DNA of 64,000 bases from Monocercomonoides exilis. Taxonomy: Eukaryota; Preaxostyla; Oxymonadida; Polymastigidae. A program made the translations under genes and the position numbers. The stretch is from the NCBI GenBank assembly GCA_001643675.2, contig LSRY02000001.1, positions 367,501 to 431,500 on the forward strand, written 5' to 3'. Of this stretch, positions 35,601 through 47,318 are shown piece after piece; positions within the stretch are counted from its first letter, which is position 1; each line of letters begins with the position of its first letter. The notes beneath the pieces were generated by a model that did not search any database, was not told the origin of the DNA, and saw only the letters and a program-made list of their open reading frames with translations.

Positions 35601-38600
35601 TGATTGAGGATGTCAGAAGACTTAAGCATTGGAGGAGACAAGTTTTGTGGTATAGGTGAAGATTCAAGACGAGTGCTTGGGGACAATTGAAGAGGAGTCT
35701 GGCTCAGACTGATAGTCTGCTCAAGCTGTACTATTTTCTCTCTCAATTTTCTGTTTTCCTCTTCTGTGACTCTGCTTTCTATGGGGATTTGATTTGAAGT
35801 TTCATCTGTTTCTGTTGCGTCGATATTACTATTCTTTTTTGTTTCAATTCCGCTTTCGGTTTTCTCTTTTATTTTTTTATTCGGTCCAATATTTTTATTT
35901 TGATCTTTGTTTTTCGTGTTCAGCTTATCGATTCTAATTAATGGTGGCTCTTTTTGTTTCCTTCTCGCATTTCTTTCGAACGACGCCTCGGTTGAATACG
36001 AAACAACTTCATATTCGCTGCCATCTCTCTTCATCTGCTCTTTCTCGTGTGGCTGCTTTCCAGAACAATCACTTGCCCGCTCATTGGCCGAATGTCCGCC
36101 TGGCCATTCCGATGAGCTGCTGGGCGAAAGGAGGGCTTTCCCACATGCTTCGCTTCCACCCCCGCCAAGCCCTGCCCGATTCTCAACAATGATCGACTGC
36201 TCCTCCCCAATCCCATTCTGCATCCTCTCCTCACCCGCCGACACCCAACGCCCAAAACCCCGATTCGCCTGAACTGGCGTCGACAGCTGCACATCACCCC
36301 CAAAAAGCCCACTCGCATTTCCCTGTCTCATTTCAGTTCTGCCCCTCTCCTCTTCAAACACCCTTCCACCTGAACCGCCTGCTCCCCCAATGTCTGCTGC
36401 CTTGCCCTCCATTCCTGCTCTCACACCTTCTCCAACAACACTCATCCCCTCAAGCACCGCTGGGCCAGACGGCCACAGCTGCTGCGGCTGAGCATGTGCG
36501 AGAGGCGTTGACAGCGCAGAGCATGCCATCCCTCCACCCACCAAAGGGCTTTTTTGAACATTCCCTTCCATCGCTGCCATTTCTGTCATCGCTGCACTGC
36601 CAACTGATCTGCGCTTCATGCTGCCTGTCATCGTCGACACTGACACACTTTTCGGCGTCTCCTCTGATCCACCCCAAACACACCCTGCTGCCTGCTGCTG
36701 CTGATGCTGCTGCGGACGAGTGGCTGAACCCAGCGGAGTCGAAAACGCGCTGCCTGACCCCTTCCCCATGTCTGTCACCTCCTCGTCAAAGATCTCATAC
36801 TCCTCCTCTGTTCGATCTGTCTGCACAATCGCATCTGCCACCAGCACTCCACCACCACCACCTCCTCCTCCTCTACCTCTCGCTCCCCAGACCTCTCCTC
36901 CTCCTCCTCCAATCCTCCAATAGCTCTGCTTCAACAGCTTCTTTTCCTCTTCTGCTTCAATCATCCCCAGCGCCTCTTCTTCCTCTTTCTTCTTCTCCAG
37001 CTCTTCCTCAAGCATGTGCAGCCGCGCCTCCTTCTCCTTCCGCACCCGAGCCTTCCGCTGCACCTCTTCTTCCCTCTTCCCCTCCAGAGCCATCCGGCAC
37101 TTCCTCCCCAGCGCCATCCTCCTCAGCCCCCTCCCAATCTCCTCCCCAGCCTTTCTCTCCCTCTCTTCTGCTTCCCCTTTCAGCCTCCAAAACATCTCCT
37201 CACACAACACACGCCTCACCTGCTCCCGCCGCTTCCTCGTCACCACCTCCCCTGCCTCGATCTTCCTTCGCTCCTCTGCCAGCCCTCGCACCATCGCTTC
37301 TCTCAAACACTCCCCATACACCACACGCCTCCTCCACCACCCGCTTATCCTGCCTGCTGCCCTCTGCCTCCTCTCTTCCTCCGCCATCCACCTCACCACA
37401 AGCTCCTCTCTCGCCTCGCTGCATCGCATCCCCTTTCTCCACCCTTCCCCAATCACCCATCCTGCCCTTCCTTCTCTCACAAAATTTTCTCTCCGCTTCT
37501 CCTCCAAAATCTCTTTGCCCCTGCCCACGCACACATGCCTCCAATACCCCCTGCCGATCACCCTCCCTGCCACACCCCTCCTTTCTGCCTCCCTCTCCCT
37601 CTCTCCACTCAGCACACCACCTGCATATCTTCGCCTCCACATCTTCACACACCCTCTCGCAATCACCCCCGCTCCCGCCCTTCTTCGCTCCCCCTCTCTC
37701 TCCTCTGCCTCCTTCATCCTCTCTGACCCAGCCTTCCTCTTCCACCTCCCCATCCACCCCACCCCAATCACCAGCGCTGCTCCTTCCCGCTCTTTTGCCA
37801 TCTCCGCCTCCCGCACTTCCTCTTCTCTCCTTCGCCTTCCAAGCTCTTCTCTGCTTCGCTCCCTCACAATCCGTCTCCGCTCCATCCTGCTGATCACACC
37901 CGCCCCTTCCCTTCGCTCTTCCTCTTCCTCTTCCCTCTCTCTCCGCTCAATGTCTTTTCGGATGTCCCGGATCCGCTCCCGCTTCTGCCGGATCCGCTCC
38001 TCCACCTCTTTCTGCTCCTCCCACACCCGTTGAATCTTCCCATCAAACTCATCCTCCTCAGCCTCTCCTCCTTCCAAATCCCTCCTCTCCTTCCCTCCTT
38101 TCTTCCTCACCACCCCTCGAACTTGCACCCCTTTCTCTGCTTTCTGCTCTTCCTCTCTCCTTTCCCTTTCATTCACCACCTTCACCTCCATTTCTCTTTC
38201 TCTTTCTCTTTTCCCTTCTCTTTCCCTTTCCTCAACAGCATCTGCTTTCCCTTCTCCATTCCCTTCCTTTCCTTCTTTCTCACCCCTTGTGCTTATTTTC
38301 CGAGGCTTCACTTTCTCTCTCACAGCTCCTCTCATCCTTTCTCTCGATTCTGTCACAAACACTTCAACTTCCTCCTTCTCTTCTCTCTCTCTTTCTCCTT
38401 TCCCTTCTCCTCCCTCCGCTTTCCTTTCCACTCCCACTTCTTCTCTCACATTTTTCTCCCTTTCCCTCCATTCACTCGATTTGTCAGCATCACCCAACCC
38501 TTCACTCCGTCCAACCAACAAATCATCATCTTCTTCTCCTTCTCCTCCTTCTCCTTCTTCTCCTTCCTCCTCACTCTCATTCGATTCCATGAACTCTTCC

Positions 38601-41600
38601 CATATCTGCGTCGCTCGCCTCTTCTTCATCTTCTTCTCCATCATTTCTCTCTCTTTCCTCACCGTCGACTCGCTCGGCGCAAGCACATCCAACAGCACTT
38701 CCGACATCCCCTCCAAATATGGCCCCAGCACTCCTGTTCCATTCAATGATGATGATGAAGCTGTTGTTGATGATGCTGTTGATGCTGTTGAAGGAGCTGC
38801 GGTGAGTGATGAGAGCGATGGGTGGTGCGATATCTTGCGCGCCTCAAATATCTCCTCCTCTGCGCTGATCGTGGGCCTCTTCGACTGCAGCGCAGAAAAC
38901 GGCGAATGAAACATGTGAGACTGCGACAAGGGTGTCGATGTGGGTGTTGAGGTGGATGAAGTGGATGAAGTGGATCGGGTGACTGGTACAGGCGAGTTGT
39001 GTGATGTGCTCAAAGCAGACAGTTCGCCCGATGCATTGCGAGGTGAGCATCCATTTTGAGATGCTCCCCTCTCATTTGCATGCTGCGAAGGGGATGAGCC
39101 AGACACACCCTGTTTCGCCTGTGACTCCAAAGATGATGATGATGAGGAAAAGGAGGAGGATGACTTTTCATTGGCCAAATGTTCTGCTTCACTCGCTGCC
39201 CCGTTGTCTTCTCCTTCCTTCCCCATCGGAGGCACTCCCATGCTGAAGCTTGTCCGCTTCGACGGCCTCATCACCACCTCAGTCAGCCCATACTCTCCTT
39301 CTGCCCCTCTGCCTCCTCGTCCTCCTCTTCCATCCTCCAAAACATCAACAAGCACACCAACACCCCTTTTCTCAAACGCTCTTCTGTTCTCTTCCTCATT
39401 CCCTGCATCTCCTCCCTCTCCTTCTGATTCTCCCTCTTCCCTCTCCCCTTCTCTCCCCACCACTTCCACAACTTCCACAACTTCCTCCACCTCAAACTGC
39501 CTCCCATCCTCTTCGCCCATCTCTGCCTCCACCCATTCTTCATATGTGTGCTCTCTCCCCTCCTTTCCAACCCCCGATGCTCCCTCCCTCCCCTCCTCCT
39601 CTCCTTCCTCTTCCTCCTCCTCCTTCCGCCTCATCACACACATCATGCACTTGCACTCCTTCCCCACAAGCGCCTTCACACAGATCGAGTCGTTCTTTTC
39701 CTCCTCCTCCAAACGCCCAAGCTCCTCTCTGTCTTCTGCCAAATCCCCCACCAAACCCCCCACTCTGCCTTTCTCTCCCTCTCCCTCTCCATCTCCCTTC
39801 AGCACCCCTGTTCCAACCCCACCCATCTGCCTCCACCGGTTCTCAATCGCCTCTCGCTGCTCCTTTCTCCGACGCCGCCGCTCTTCTCGCTCTTCCTTCA
39901 GCTCCCTCAGAATCCGCCGCACCCGCCAGCCCCTCGCCACACTCTGAATCGCAACTGCACTTCCCTCCCTCCAAACCTCCTCTTTCTTCAGCGACGACAG
40001 ATGCACAAACAGCCCAGCAACCGTCCCTGCCACAAGCCCTGCCGGAAGCTCTGCTGCTGTGCTTGTGCACACCTCCGACACTAACCCATGCAAATGCAAC
40101 AGACAAAATAGAAAAACCAAGTATTACAGTTCATATTAAAATTAAAATAAAATAAAACAAAATAAAATAAAAAAAAGATTATGATTATGATTATGTTGAA
40201 TTGCAATATGAAAACCATCCACAAACCGATCTCCGGATACCCGCCAATCCGAACAGACGCCCTCCAAAACAGCCGGAAAAACGGCGTGCGAAACCGGCGT
40301 GCATATCTGTATTGTGTGCCGCACACCCCCATTTGCTGCGCTCGCTTCGAACCCCCACGCACCACTGCTCCGCAACCCGATGCTCGAACTGCCTCGGCGC
40401 TTCCTTTTCTGCGTTCGCTGGCTGCAACCCACTGCCGATACGTCGGGATGTAGTGCGGCGCATACGCATGCACCATCTCGCAGAACAGCCTGCCGCTTGA
40501 TATCACATCTTCTTCCCCTTCCTCTCCTCCCTCTTCCTCTCCTCCTTCACCCAGCACACCATCTCTCTTTTGCGCCCACTCCGCCCAAACGAGCTGATCC
40601 GCCCCAGCCGCCCCGAGCACACGCAGTTGCACCACTCCACCAGCGCCTCCTCCAAACTCTTCCTCCTTTCCCTCTCCTCCTCCCTCCTCTCTTTCCCCAC
40701 CCAACCGTTCTTGTCCGTCAGGGCACCACAGCCCCCTCCTCCCTTCCCACATTCAACACCACACCTTCCCCTTTTCTTCCACCTCTCCCACTCACTTATT
40801 TCCCGCTCCACCATGTCCGCCGTCACCGCCCACCAAATGCCTCCAACCCCTGACTCCCGGCAAACCCCCCTTTTCTCCTCTCCCCTGCTTCCCAATCTGC
40901 CTCTAAGCCTTTCCAGCCGCATCGAAAAATAACTCAATATTCGCCACCCAAGCGCCGTGTTCATCTGTCTGCTCCCGTCAGCACAGCGCACTTTGTCAAC
41001 CCACGACAGATCAAGTGCCTCTTCTTCCTCTTCCTCAGACTCTTCCTCTCCTTCTTCCTCTCCTTCATCCACCAACTCTTCCTTTTCATCATTTTCTTCA
41101 TCATTCTCTTCCTCCCCTCTTCCCGCTCCCCTCTTGCCGCTTCTTCTTTCACCCCGTGCTCGCACACCCACTTCTGATAAAGTTGCCTTTCCTTTTCTTC
41201 CAGCACCAAAATGGCTCATCAGGTATTTCAGAAGAAAGCATATGTTTCGCTGCTTCTCCTTTCCACTCACTGCATTTCGCTTCATCCCGTCGCAGCAGTG
41301 AAAGCAAATGCATCTGCTTATGATTTCATTCACCGGAAGATCGATGTCCGCCCACTCATCACGCACTTCCCAGCCAGGCGCACGGCCCTGACACTCTGCG
41401 CCGTTATCAAATGACCATCCCTCAGATGCTTGAAGAGAAGAATTCTTTGGAGGCAGGGCACCCGCTGAAGACGAAGTCGTTTGCTTCACAGACTTTGTTG
41501 GAAAAAAAAGAGAAGAAGATGATGATGATGAAGATGAAGATGATGATGATGATGAAGACGAGGAGTTTTGTGAAGAAGAAGAAGATCTCATCAGCTGTTC

Positions 41601-42428
41601 TTTCAGCATAAACACCTCAACGATTCGTCCAAGAATAATCCCGTCTGAAAAATCATACGGCTGCTTTCCATCCGGAAAACTCATTTCCAGCACTGCGCTC
41701 TGTGCGAAGCGCAGCTCCAGCCCATAGCTGCGAAACTGCTTGGAAGCATCCCCCGTTCCTTGAAGCAGCTGCCCACAAACCTCGTTGAACATCGATGCCG
41801 AATCTTTGAATTTCGACTCCACTCGGAAGAGAAGCGGACGGCTGGCTAAAATGCCGCATGGGATGCGCAATCCGTCTGCTCCCAAATTCCCCGAGAAACT
41901 TGCAGATTTGCGCTTTTCATCATAAATCCTCGCCGAGTCCAGCAGCGCAATAAGTTGGAAGCATTTGACGCAGACCCCCTCAATGCTCGACACAGATCCT
42001 TTGAGAAACCTGTCCACAAAATATTGCGTCATTTCTCTGACCTCGCCTCTCGCCTCAGACAAATCACTCGAGCTCTGTAAATACGCTTTATCCTTCTCGC
42101 CCCGCATGCATTCTATCCCAAAGCGCAGCCACAGCGCATCATAGCTTCGGCAAAACGTTTGCGCAAGTTTCTTCTGCATGCTCAAACTTCGGCAAAAGTC
42201 TTCTCCATCAATCGCCTTGATCGCCCGCTGCTCAAACTTCCTGTTCATTATCGCCGTCATTTTTGCAAACCCCTGGCTAAACAAAATATTTCTCCCTCGC
42301 TCCAAATCGCGCGCATCGTAGCTTTTCTGCCACTTCGAGCAGTGGAACATCGATAGCATTTTTTGGATGCGCTCTTGAATTAGTTGCTGGAAATAGGATT
42401 TGCAGCGTTGATTGCAAAGACGCTTCAT
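32619..42428 (-). CDS. ASPM-like spindle protein (CH domains, IQ motifs, Armadillo-like C-terminus), 3,156 aa
   Basis: Four exons on the minus strand: 42428-40591, 40495-40227, 40080-33682 and 33583-32619. Introns are 95, 146 and 98 nt (donors GTTTGG, GTTTGT, GTATGA), and the spliced frame is 3,157 codons. Exon 1 has a first calponin-homology-like segment (QPYDFSDGIILGRIVEVF). The second CH domain spans intron 1: ALVEWCNCVCSGRLGRIS joins SGRLFCEMVHAYAPHYIP. Intron 2 joins GGYPEI to VSEVCTSTAAELPAGLVAGT, matching the ASPM sequence before the IQ region. IQ-type motifs follow (AIQSVARGWRVRR, several decayed RGxxR helices, later ILIQTMWRKHFHRQRYLRMK and IIQRCFRNFMHRKNWKRK). The last exon (SQCCKSIVENGGAHALFRFL) is Armadillo-like. 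ASPM/Asp binds microtubule minus ends at spindle poles with calmodulin on IQ helices. The central 36.0-41.2 kb is conspicuously GC-rich and low-complexity. Intron 1 is the least certain. Confidence 0.8.
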
Positions 42429-43100
42429 TTTTCGAAATCAAAATCAACTGCGCTTTTTCGCCCGATGCAGCCGCCTCTCGCAGTTGCAAAAATAGCAATA
42501 TTTTTCAAAAATGATTAAAAAATTATGGATTTCTTTTTTTAATTTTTTGTTTGGAAAATGGCAAGATTGAACACTTTCATAAACTCCACAAATAAATGGT
42601 GAATCGATCCTTTTCTGTTCACTCACACATGATAATCAGACTCCCTTTGAAATTTGCTTGTTCTCGCCAAAACACCAAACCGATTGCCCACCGAAAAAGG
42701 AACCAAACAGACTGATTATTTGAGATAATGTTTGATTTTTTCTTATAAAATGCAATTATTTTCTGTGGTGCAGAAATAAACAAAAATTCAAATGCCTCTT
42801 GCCAATTATTCGCATTGCCAAAATACCAGCCACCATTTGATTGTTCCACAACTTCATTTTTCACACTGGCAAAGGGCTTTCATCGGAAAAGAATGGCACT
42901 CATCTTTTCCTCTGGAAAAACAAAACAAAACAAAACAAAAAAGAATGCTTTTTCAAAATCCATCCATTTTTGTGAAAGCCTCAAAACAGCACTTGCCAAA
43001 TTTTGAAATGGTGCAAAAAACAATACAAAAATAAAAAAATTCAAAAAATAAAAAGAAAGAAAGAAAAGAAAAAAAGAAAAACACAGCTCCTTTCATTTCC
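42429..43100. other. Intergenic region
   Basis: No coding frame of substance. An AT-rich stretch near 43020-43080 is full of A/G runs. It separates the 5' end of the ASPM-like gene from the 3' end of the next minus-strand gene. Confidence 0.5.
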
Positions 43101-44640
43101 TCAGACACTCGCAAAATAGTCTGTAATAACAATTGAAAAGTCCCCCAACTCTTTTCCGTTTAGCAAAGGGTTTGTTTCAAAAAAACTCGTAATGCTATCT
43201 TCGTATCCTTCTTCTTCCATCTTCTCAAATATCTTTCTTTTCATCTCCTTCCTCTCTTCCTCTTTCTCTTCCTCCTCCTCTTTCTCTTCCTCTTCCTCTT
43301 CCTCTTCCTCTTCCTCTTCCTCTTCCTCTTCCTCTTCCTCTTCCTCTTCCTCCCCTTCTTCCTTCCCTTTCCTTTTCATGCTTCTCGAAAGCTCTTCAAA
43401 AAATTCCATGCAAAATAATACCAAAATCTTTTTCTGTGTTTCTTGCTTCATTTCTTCCAACACAACATCAATAACCCCTGCATTCCATAAAACCTCTGCC
43501 CCCACGGCTTTGCAGCGTGCCATCGTTACAAAAAGGCCGATGCATCCTTTTCTAATTTTCTGCCCCTTCTCTCTTGCTGCTCTGCACACACAGACAATGC
43601 AACGAATCAGGCCAACACACTCTTCGCTATTCAATGCATGGCAATGGCAAATCAATGTGTCTGTTATTTCGATCCATCTCATGATTATGCAAATGCTTTC
43701 CTCTTCCTTTTCCTTTTCCTTCCAATCCACACTTGCAGCCAGCTCTTCCAATTCTCTCCTTGCTTCTCTCCCAAAGTGCAGCTCATTCGCAATCCCCTTT
43801 CCCAGTTTTTTATCCTCGACCAAACGACTAATCAAAAAGTCCCACGCCAACGAATAGCCAAGTCTCGTCAGGTTGCGACACTTTTCGTGATGCTCGATGA
43901 TTTCCGTAATCTCTTCCAGATACAGCTCTTTTTTCACTTTCTGCTCAAAATAAACAACATATCCGCAGATGTCAAATGCAATTCAAAAATATACAAAGAA
44001 TAATAAAGAAAAATAAAAAGATAGAAAAACAAAGAAAAGAAAATACATTCCGCTGCCAAATGCTGCTCAAAGCCAACAAAGCCATTTCCACTTCTTTTTG
44101 AACGTCCTCGCTTTCCTCCTTGTTCAGCCCAACTTTCAAAAGGCAAGGCACACATATCCCCAGAAGCCCCGGCAAAAAATCTGACACAAGCATGACATAA
44201 CATTCGCACAGATCAGCAAAATGCTTTTCGTCCTTATCTCCTTTCTTCTTCTCTTCTTCAGCAATCTTCTTCTTGAGTCGCTCCAGGAGCAAAGACCTGT
44301 TGAACTCCGAAAAGTACATGCACCCCGCCGCCTTGATGCGTCCGATGTGCTTCAGCAGCACTACCACTTTCTCAATTCCCACTTTCTTTTCTTCAATCAT
44401 TTTGTCCATTTCGTCAAACAGCTCTGTCTTGAAAATCGAACAAAACCCACACTCGTCCATCTCATCCAGCATTCCTTTCAGCTCTTCCATTTTATGTTCC
44501 TGCTCAATTTCCGTGCATCGCCCCAGCTCACAAATGGATTCTTTTCAAAACAAATGAAAAAAAATTCATATTCACCAAAAACGATAAGTGCAGCAATGCC
44601 CGCAAACCAAAAAATGTGTTTCTATTGTCCGTCTCCTGCG
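43101..44640 (-). CDS. Helical lineage-specific family protein, member A
   Basis: Paralogue of the gene at 45920-47318. Exons: a possible first exon about 44640-44608, then 44540-44047 and 43940-43101. Intron phases (1, then 0) match its paralogue, with donors GTTTGC and GTATTT. From the ATG at 44490 the product is 427 aa. Conserved blocks shared with member B include a MIEEKK helix, a LKHIG/LKHVG segment, ADLCECYVMLVS, LNKEESEDVQKEVEMALLAL, KKELYLEEITEIIEHHEKCR, ANELHFGREARRELEELA and a C-terminal KMEEEGYEDSITSFFETN. A GGAAGA-type repeat encodes 30-odd Glu near the end. The paralogue's start ATGCAGGAAACG is AAGACGCAGGAGACG here with a stop just upstream, so either initiation moved to 44490 or the gene has lost its start. 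Function is unknown. The all-helical pattern suggests HEAT/ARM-like repeats. Confidence 0.65.
43270..43355 (-). repeat. CTTCCT hexamer repeat encoding poly-Glu
   Basis: Near-pure tandem CTTCCT units (GGAAGA-type in the gene) sit inside the last exon of family member A. The paralogue lacks the tract, so it expanded after the duplication. Confidence 0.8.
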
Positions 44641-45919
44641 TCTTTTTGGAGTGTTAAAAAAAAACACAACAACAACAAATCACGCATTTTTGTGGTTCAC
44701 ATGGAAAATGAATTCAACAGCAGACAAATTTTGGCAAAAAAAATGAGAACTGAAGGCAATTAGTGAAATTGCAGCATCCATACAGCTGTCTTCAGCATAA
44801 GCATAATTACTCAGAAATGATGGAGAAATGCAATGATTTGTCAAATACAAATAATATTATGGCTGCTCCGTTTGTTTGTGGAGAAAATTCTATTTCGCAA
44901 AGAAACATCCATCTTCAACACAAGCATGTGTTGCATTTAATTTTTTTTTTCTTCAAGTCCGTCAGTCATTGAAAATTCGTGTCAGTTCGTAATTTTTTAT
45001 GAAATATTTTATTAATCACTGAAATTTTAAGATGTTTGTATTATTTTTATGAAACCTATGCGTTATACTGAAAAACAGAATCATTCATCAGCCAATTGGT
45101 CACTTGGTATTATTATTATTATTATTATTATTATAAATTTCATCATCTTTTTATTTATTTTCTCATTTTCTATATTCATTCGATTGACAATGTTTGCTTT
45201 CTTCAACAAAACATCATCAATCCATTTTTTTAATTCTTTCAATTTTCAAACCTTTTCATGTGATATTTATCATCTGTAATGGCTTTCTGTATTTCAATTC
45301 ATTTTTGCTTTAATATACCATTTTTCTGTGAAAAGTGTGATTCTTGTTATCTTTTCAATTCCGTACTATTTCGTTGAAACATTGACTGAATCCAATACTC
45401 ATCCAAAATATTTATCCACCACAGTTGTTGCGCATATTCTCTTTCCAAATTTTTAATTCATCTCTGTAATACAAAGATCATCCTCTTCAATAATTAGTCG
45501 GGTATCTATCAATGACTTTATTATTGAAATTCCGTGGTTGCTCAAATATTTAAATCACAAATCAAAATTCCAAAACAAATGAATCATTATCTAAAGCAAG
45601 CTCCCTCACATGAAATGATATTGCTGATAATGTTGGAAAAATTGGTTCGCAAACATCTTATTTAACAAAGAATATTTTCACTTTTTTGAAAACTATTCGA
45701 TCATTTAGACCATTATAAAAAAAGGCTCAAGTTTTTGACCGTTGTCTTTTTTTATTATTCTTTGTCAAAAATGTTTGCACAAGAAAATCAAGTATAAATG
45801 CACATTTTTCAAGCTATTTTTGAGTTCTTATTTTACATCTATTTCATCTAACGAAACATGTGTCCATTTGATGTGAATGATGAAAATGACTTGCTTTCTG
45901 AATACTATGTTTTATAAAA
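44641..45919. other. Bidirectional intergenic region between paralogues
   Basis: About 1.3 kb between two divergently transcribed family members. It contains an ATT microsatellite at about 45108-45135. No other gene or RNA is recognised. It presumably holds both promoters. Confidence 0.55.
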
Positions 45920-47318
45920 ATGCAGGAAACGAGCATTTCAAAAATGTTAAACGGTATGCAATTGTTATTGAATTTATATCCTTGTATGTTGTATTTATTT
46001 TTCAGAATTGTTTTGTGAACTTGAACATTGCAATGAGGATGAGCAGAGAAAGAAAATAGAAGAAATGAATGAAATGATGAATGAAATGAATGTTGATGAA
46101 ATCAAATCTATTTTCACAAAAGGACTATTCAATAAAATGAACAAAATGATTGAAGAAAAGAAACTTTCGATTGAAAATACGATTTTATTGCTGAAGCATG
46201 TTGGGTTTTGCAAAGCCCTGAAAAACTTGCATGATTATCGTTTTAGATATTCCTCGTTGAACAAACGAATGGAGGAGATGATAATTGAAGAAGAAGAGAA
46301 AAAAGAAGAAAAGAACGAAAGACTTTTGGTTGATCTTTGCGAATGCTACATATCTTTGAGCTACAACTTCCCTCCAAAATTACTTTCAATCTGTGTCACC
46401 TGCCTTCTGAAAGCTGCTTTGAACAAGGAGGAAAGCGAGGAGAATCAAAAAGAGGTGGAAATAGCATTACTGGCTTTGAGTAATACTGAATATAATGTAT
46501 GAACATTGTTATTTCCTTTTTGATATTATTGTTTTCTTATCTTTTATTAGGAAATTGATAAAGAACTATATTTGAAGGAAATTACAGAAATCATCAAATA
46601 TCAACAAAAACACAGAAATCTCACAAAACTTGCCTATCAATCTGCTTGGCAATTTTTAATATACAGATTCTTCAATGATGACAGCTTGGAAGAAGTTATT
46701 GTGAATGAACTGCATTTTGGAAGAGAAGCAGCAAGAGAATTGGAAGAGCTAGCAAGATGCATTGACTGGAAGAAAAAAGGAGGAGTGGAAATGAACAAAG
46801 AAGAAACGAAAGATGAGCTTATTTTGATGAGATGGCTCTGTCCATTTTTTGATTTCTTTCGCTCATGCAGATCATGGAATGAAGAGTTTGTTGAACTTAT
46901 CAGCAGCATTACAAAGGTGTTTAGAGCAGCAAAGAATAATTTTTGTCATATTCGTGATCAATGCATTCATACCTTTTTAAACGCAGTTGAAAACATGGCT
47001 GTGAAAATTGAAGACTTGTTGAAAAGTGGAGCTGTTGATGCTGTTTTGGAGGAGGTTCATCAATCAACATTGAATGAAGATACCGCATATGAATGCTTGC
47101 TATTCTTTCTGAATATTTCAGAAAGAATGAAAGAAGAGGAGGATGATGAAAAAGAAGAAATGAAAAGACGGTCAATCAAAATGGAGATATTTGAAAAGAT
47201 GGAAGAAGAAGGATACGAAGATGCCATCACAAGCTTTCATGAAACAACTGATTTTCTCAACAAAAAATGTTATTATCAATTATCGTTGAATATTTCCGAT
47301 TATTTTGTGAATGCTTGA
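45920..47318 (+). CDS. Helical lineage-specific family protein, member B, 430 aa
   Basis: Exons: 45920-45953, 46006-46496 and 46551-47318. Introns are 52 and 54 nt (donors GTATGC and GTATGA; acceptors TTCAG and TTTATTAG), in phases 1 and 0. The spliced frame starts MQETSISKMLN, continues ELFCELEHCNEDEQRKKIEE and ends TGA at 47318. It is intact throughout. It shares all helical blocks listed for member A, including KELYLKEITEIIKYQQKHRN and VNELHFGREAARELEELARC. I remember similar sequences as an abundant family in oxymonad protein sets; that is recollection, not a search. No catalytic motif or membrane segment is visible. Function is unknown. Confidence 0.75.

Noticed and set aside
36496-39950. 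Plus-strand frames of 236-465 codons rich in Pro, Ser and Leu.
   Set aside because: They are antisense to the GC-rich, stop-poor core of the ASPM-like gene. The opposite strand gives coherent CH/IQ domains and splice continuity.
45108-45136. ATT run as a CRISPR or regulatory array.
   Set aside because: It is a plain trinucleotide microsatellite in AT-rich intergenic DNA.
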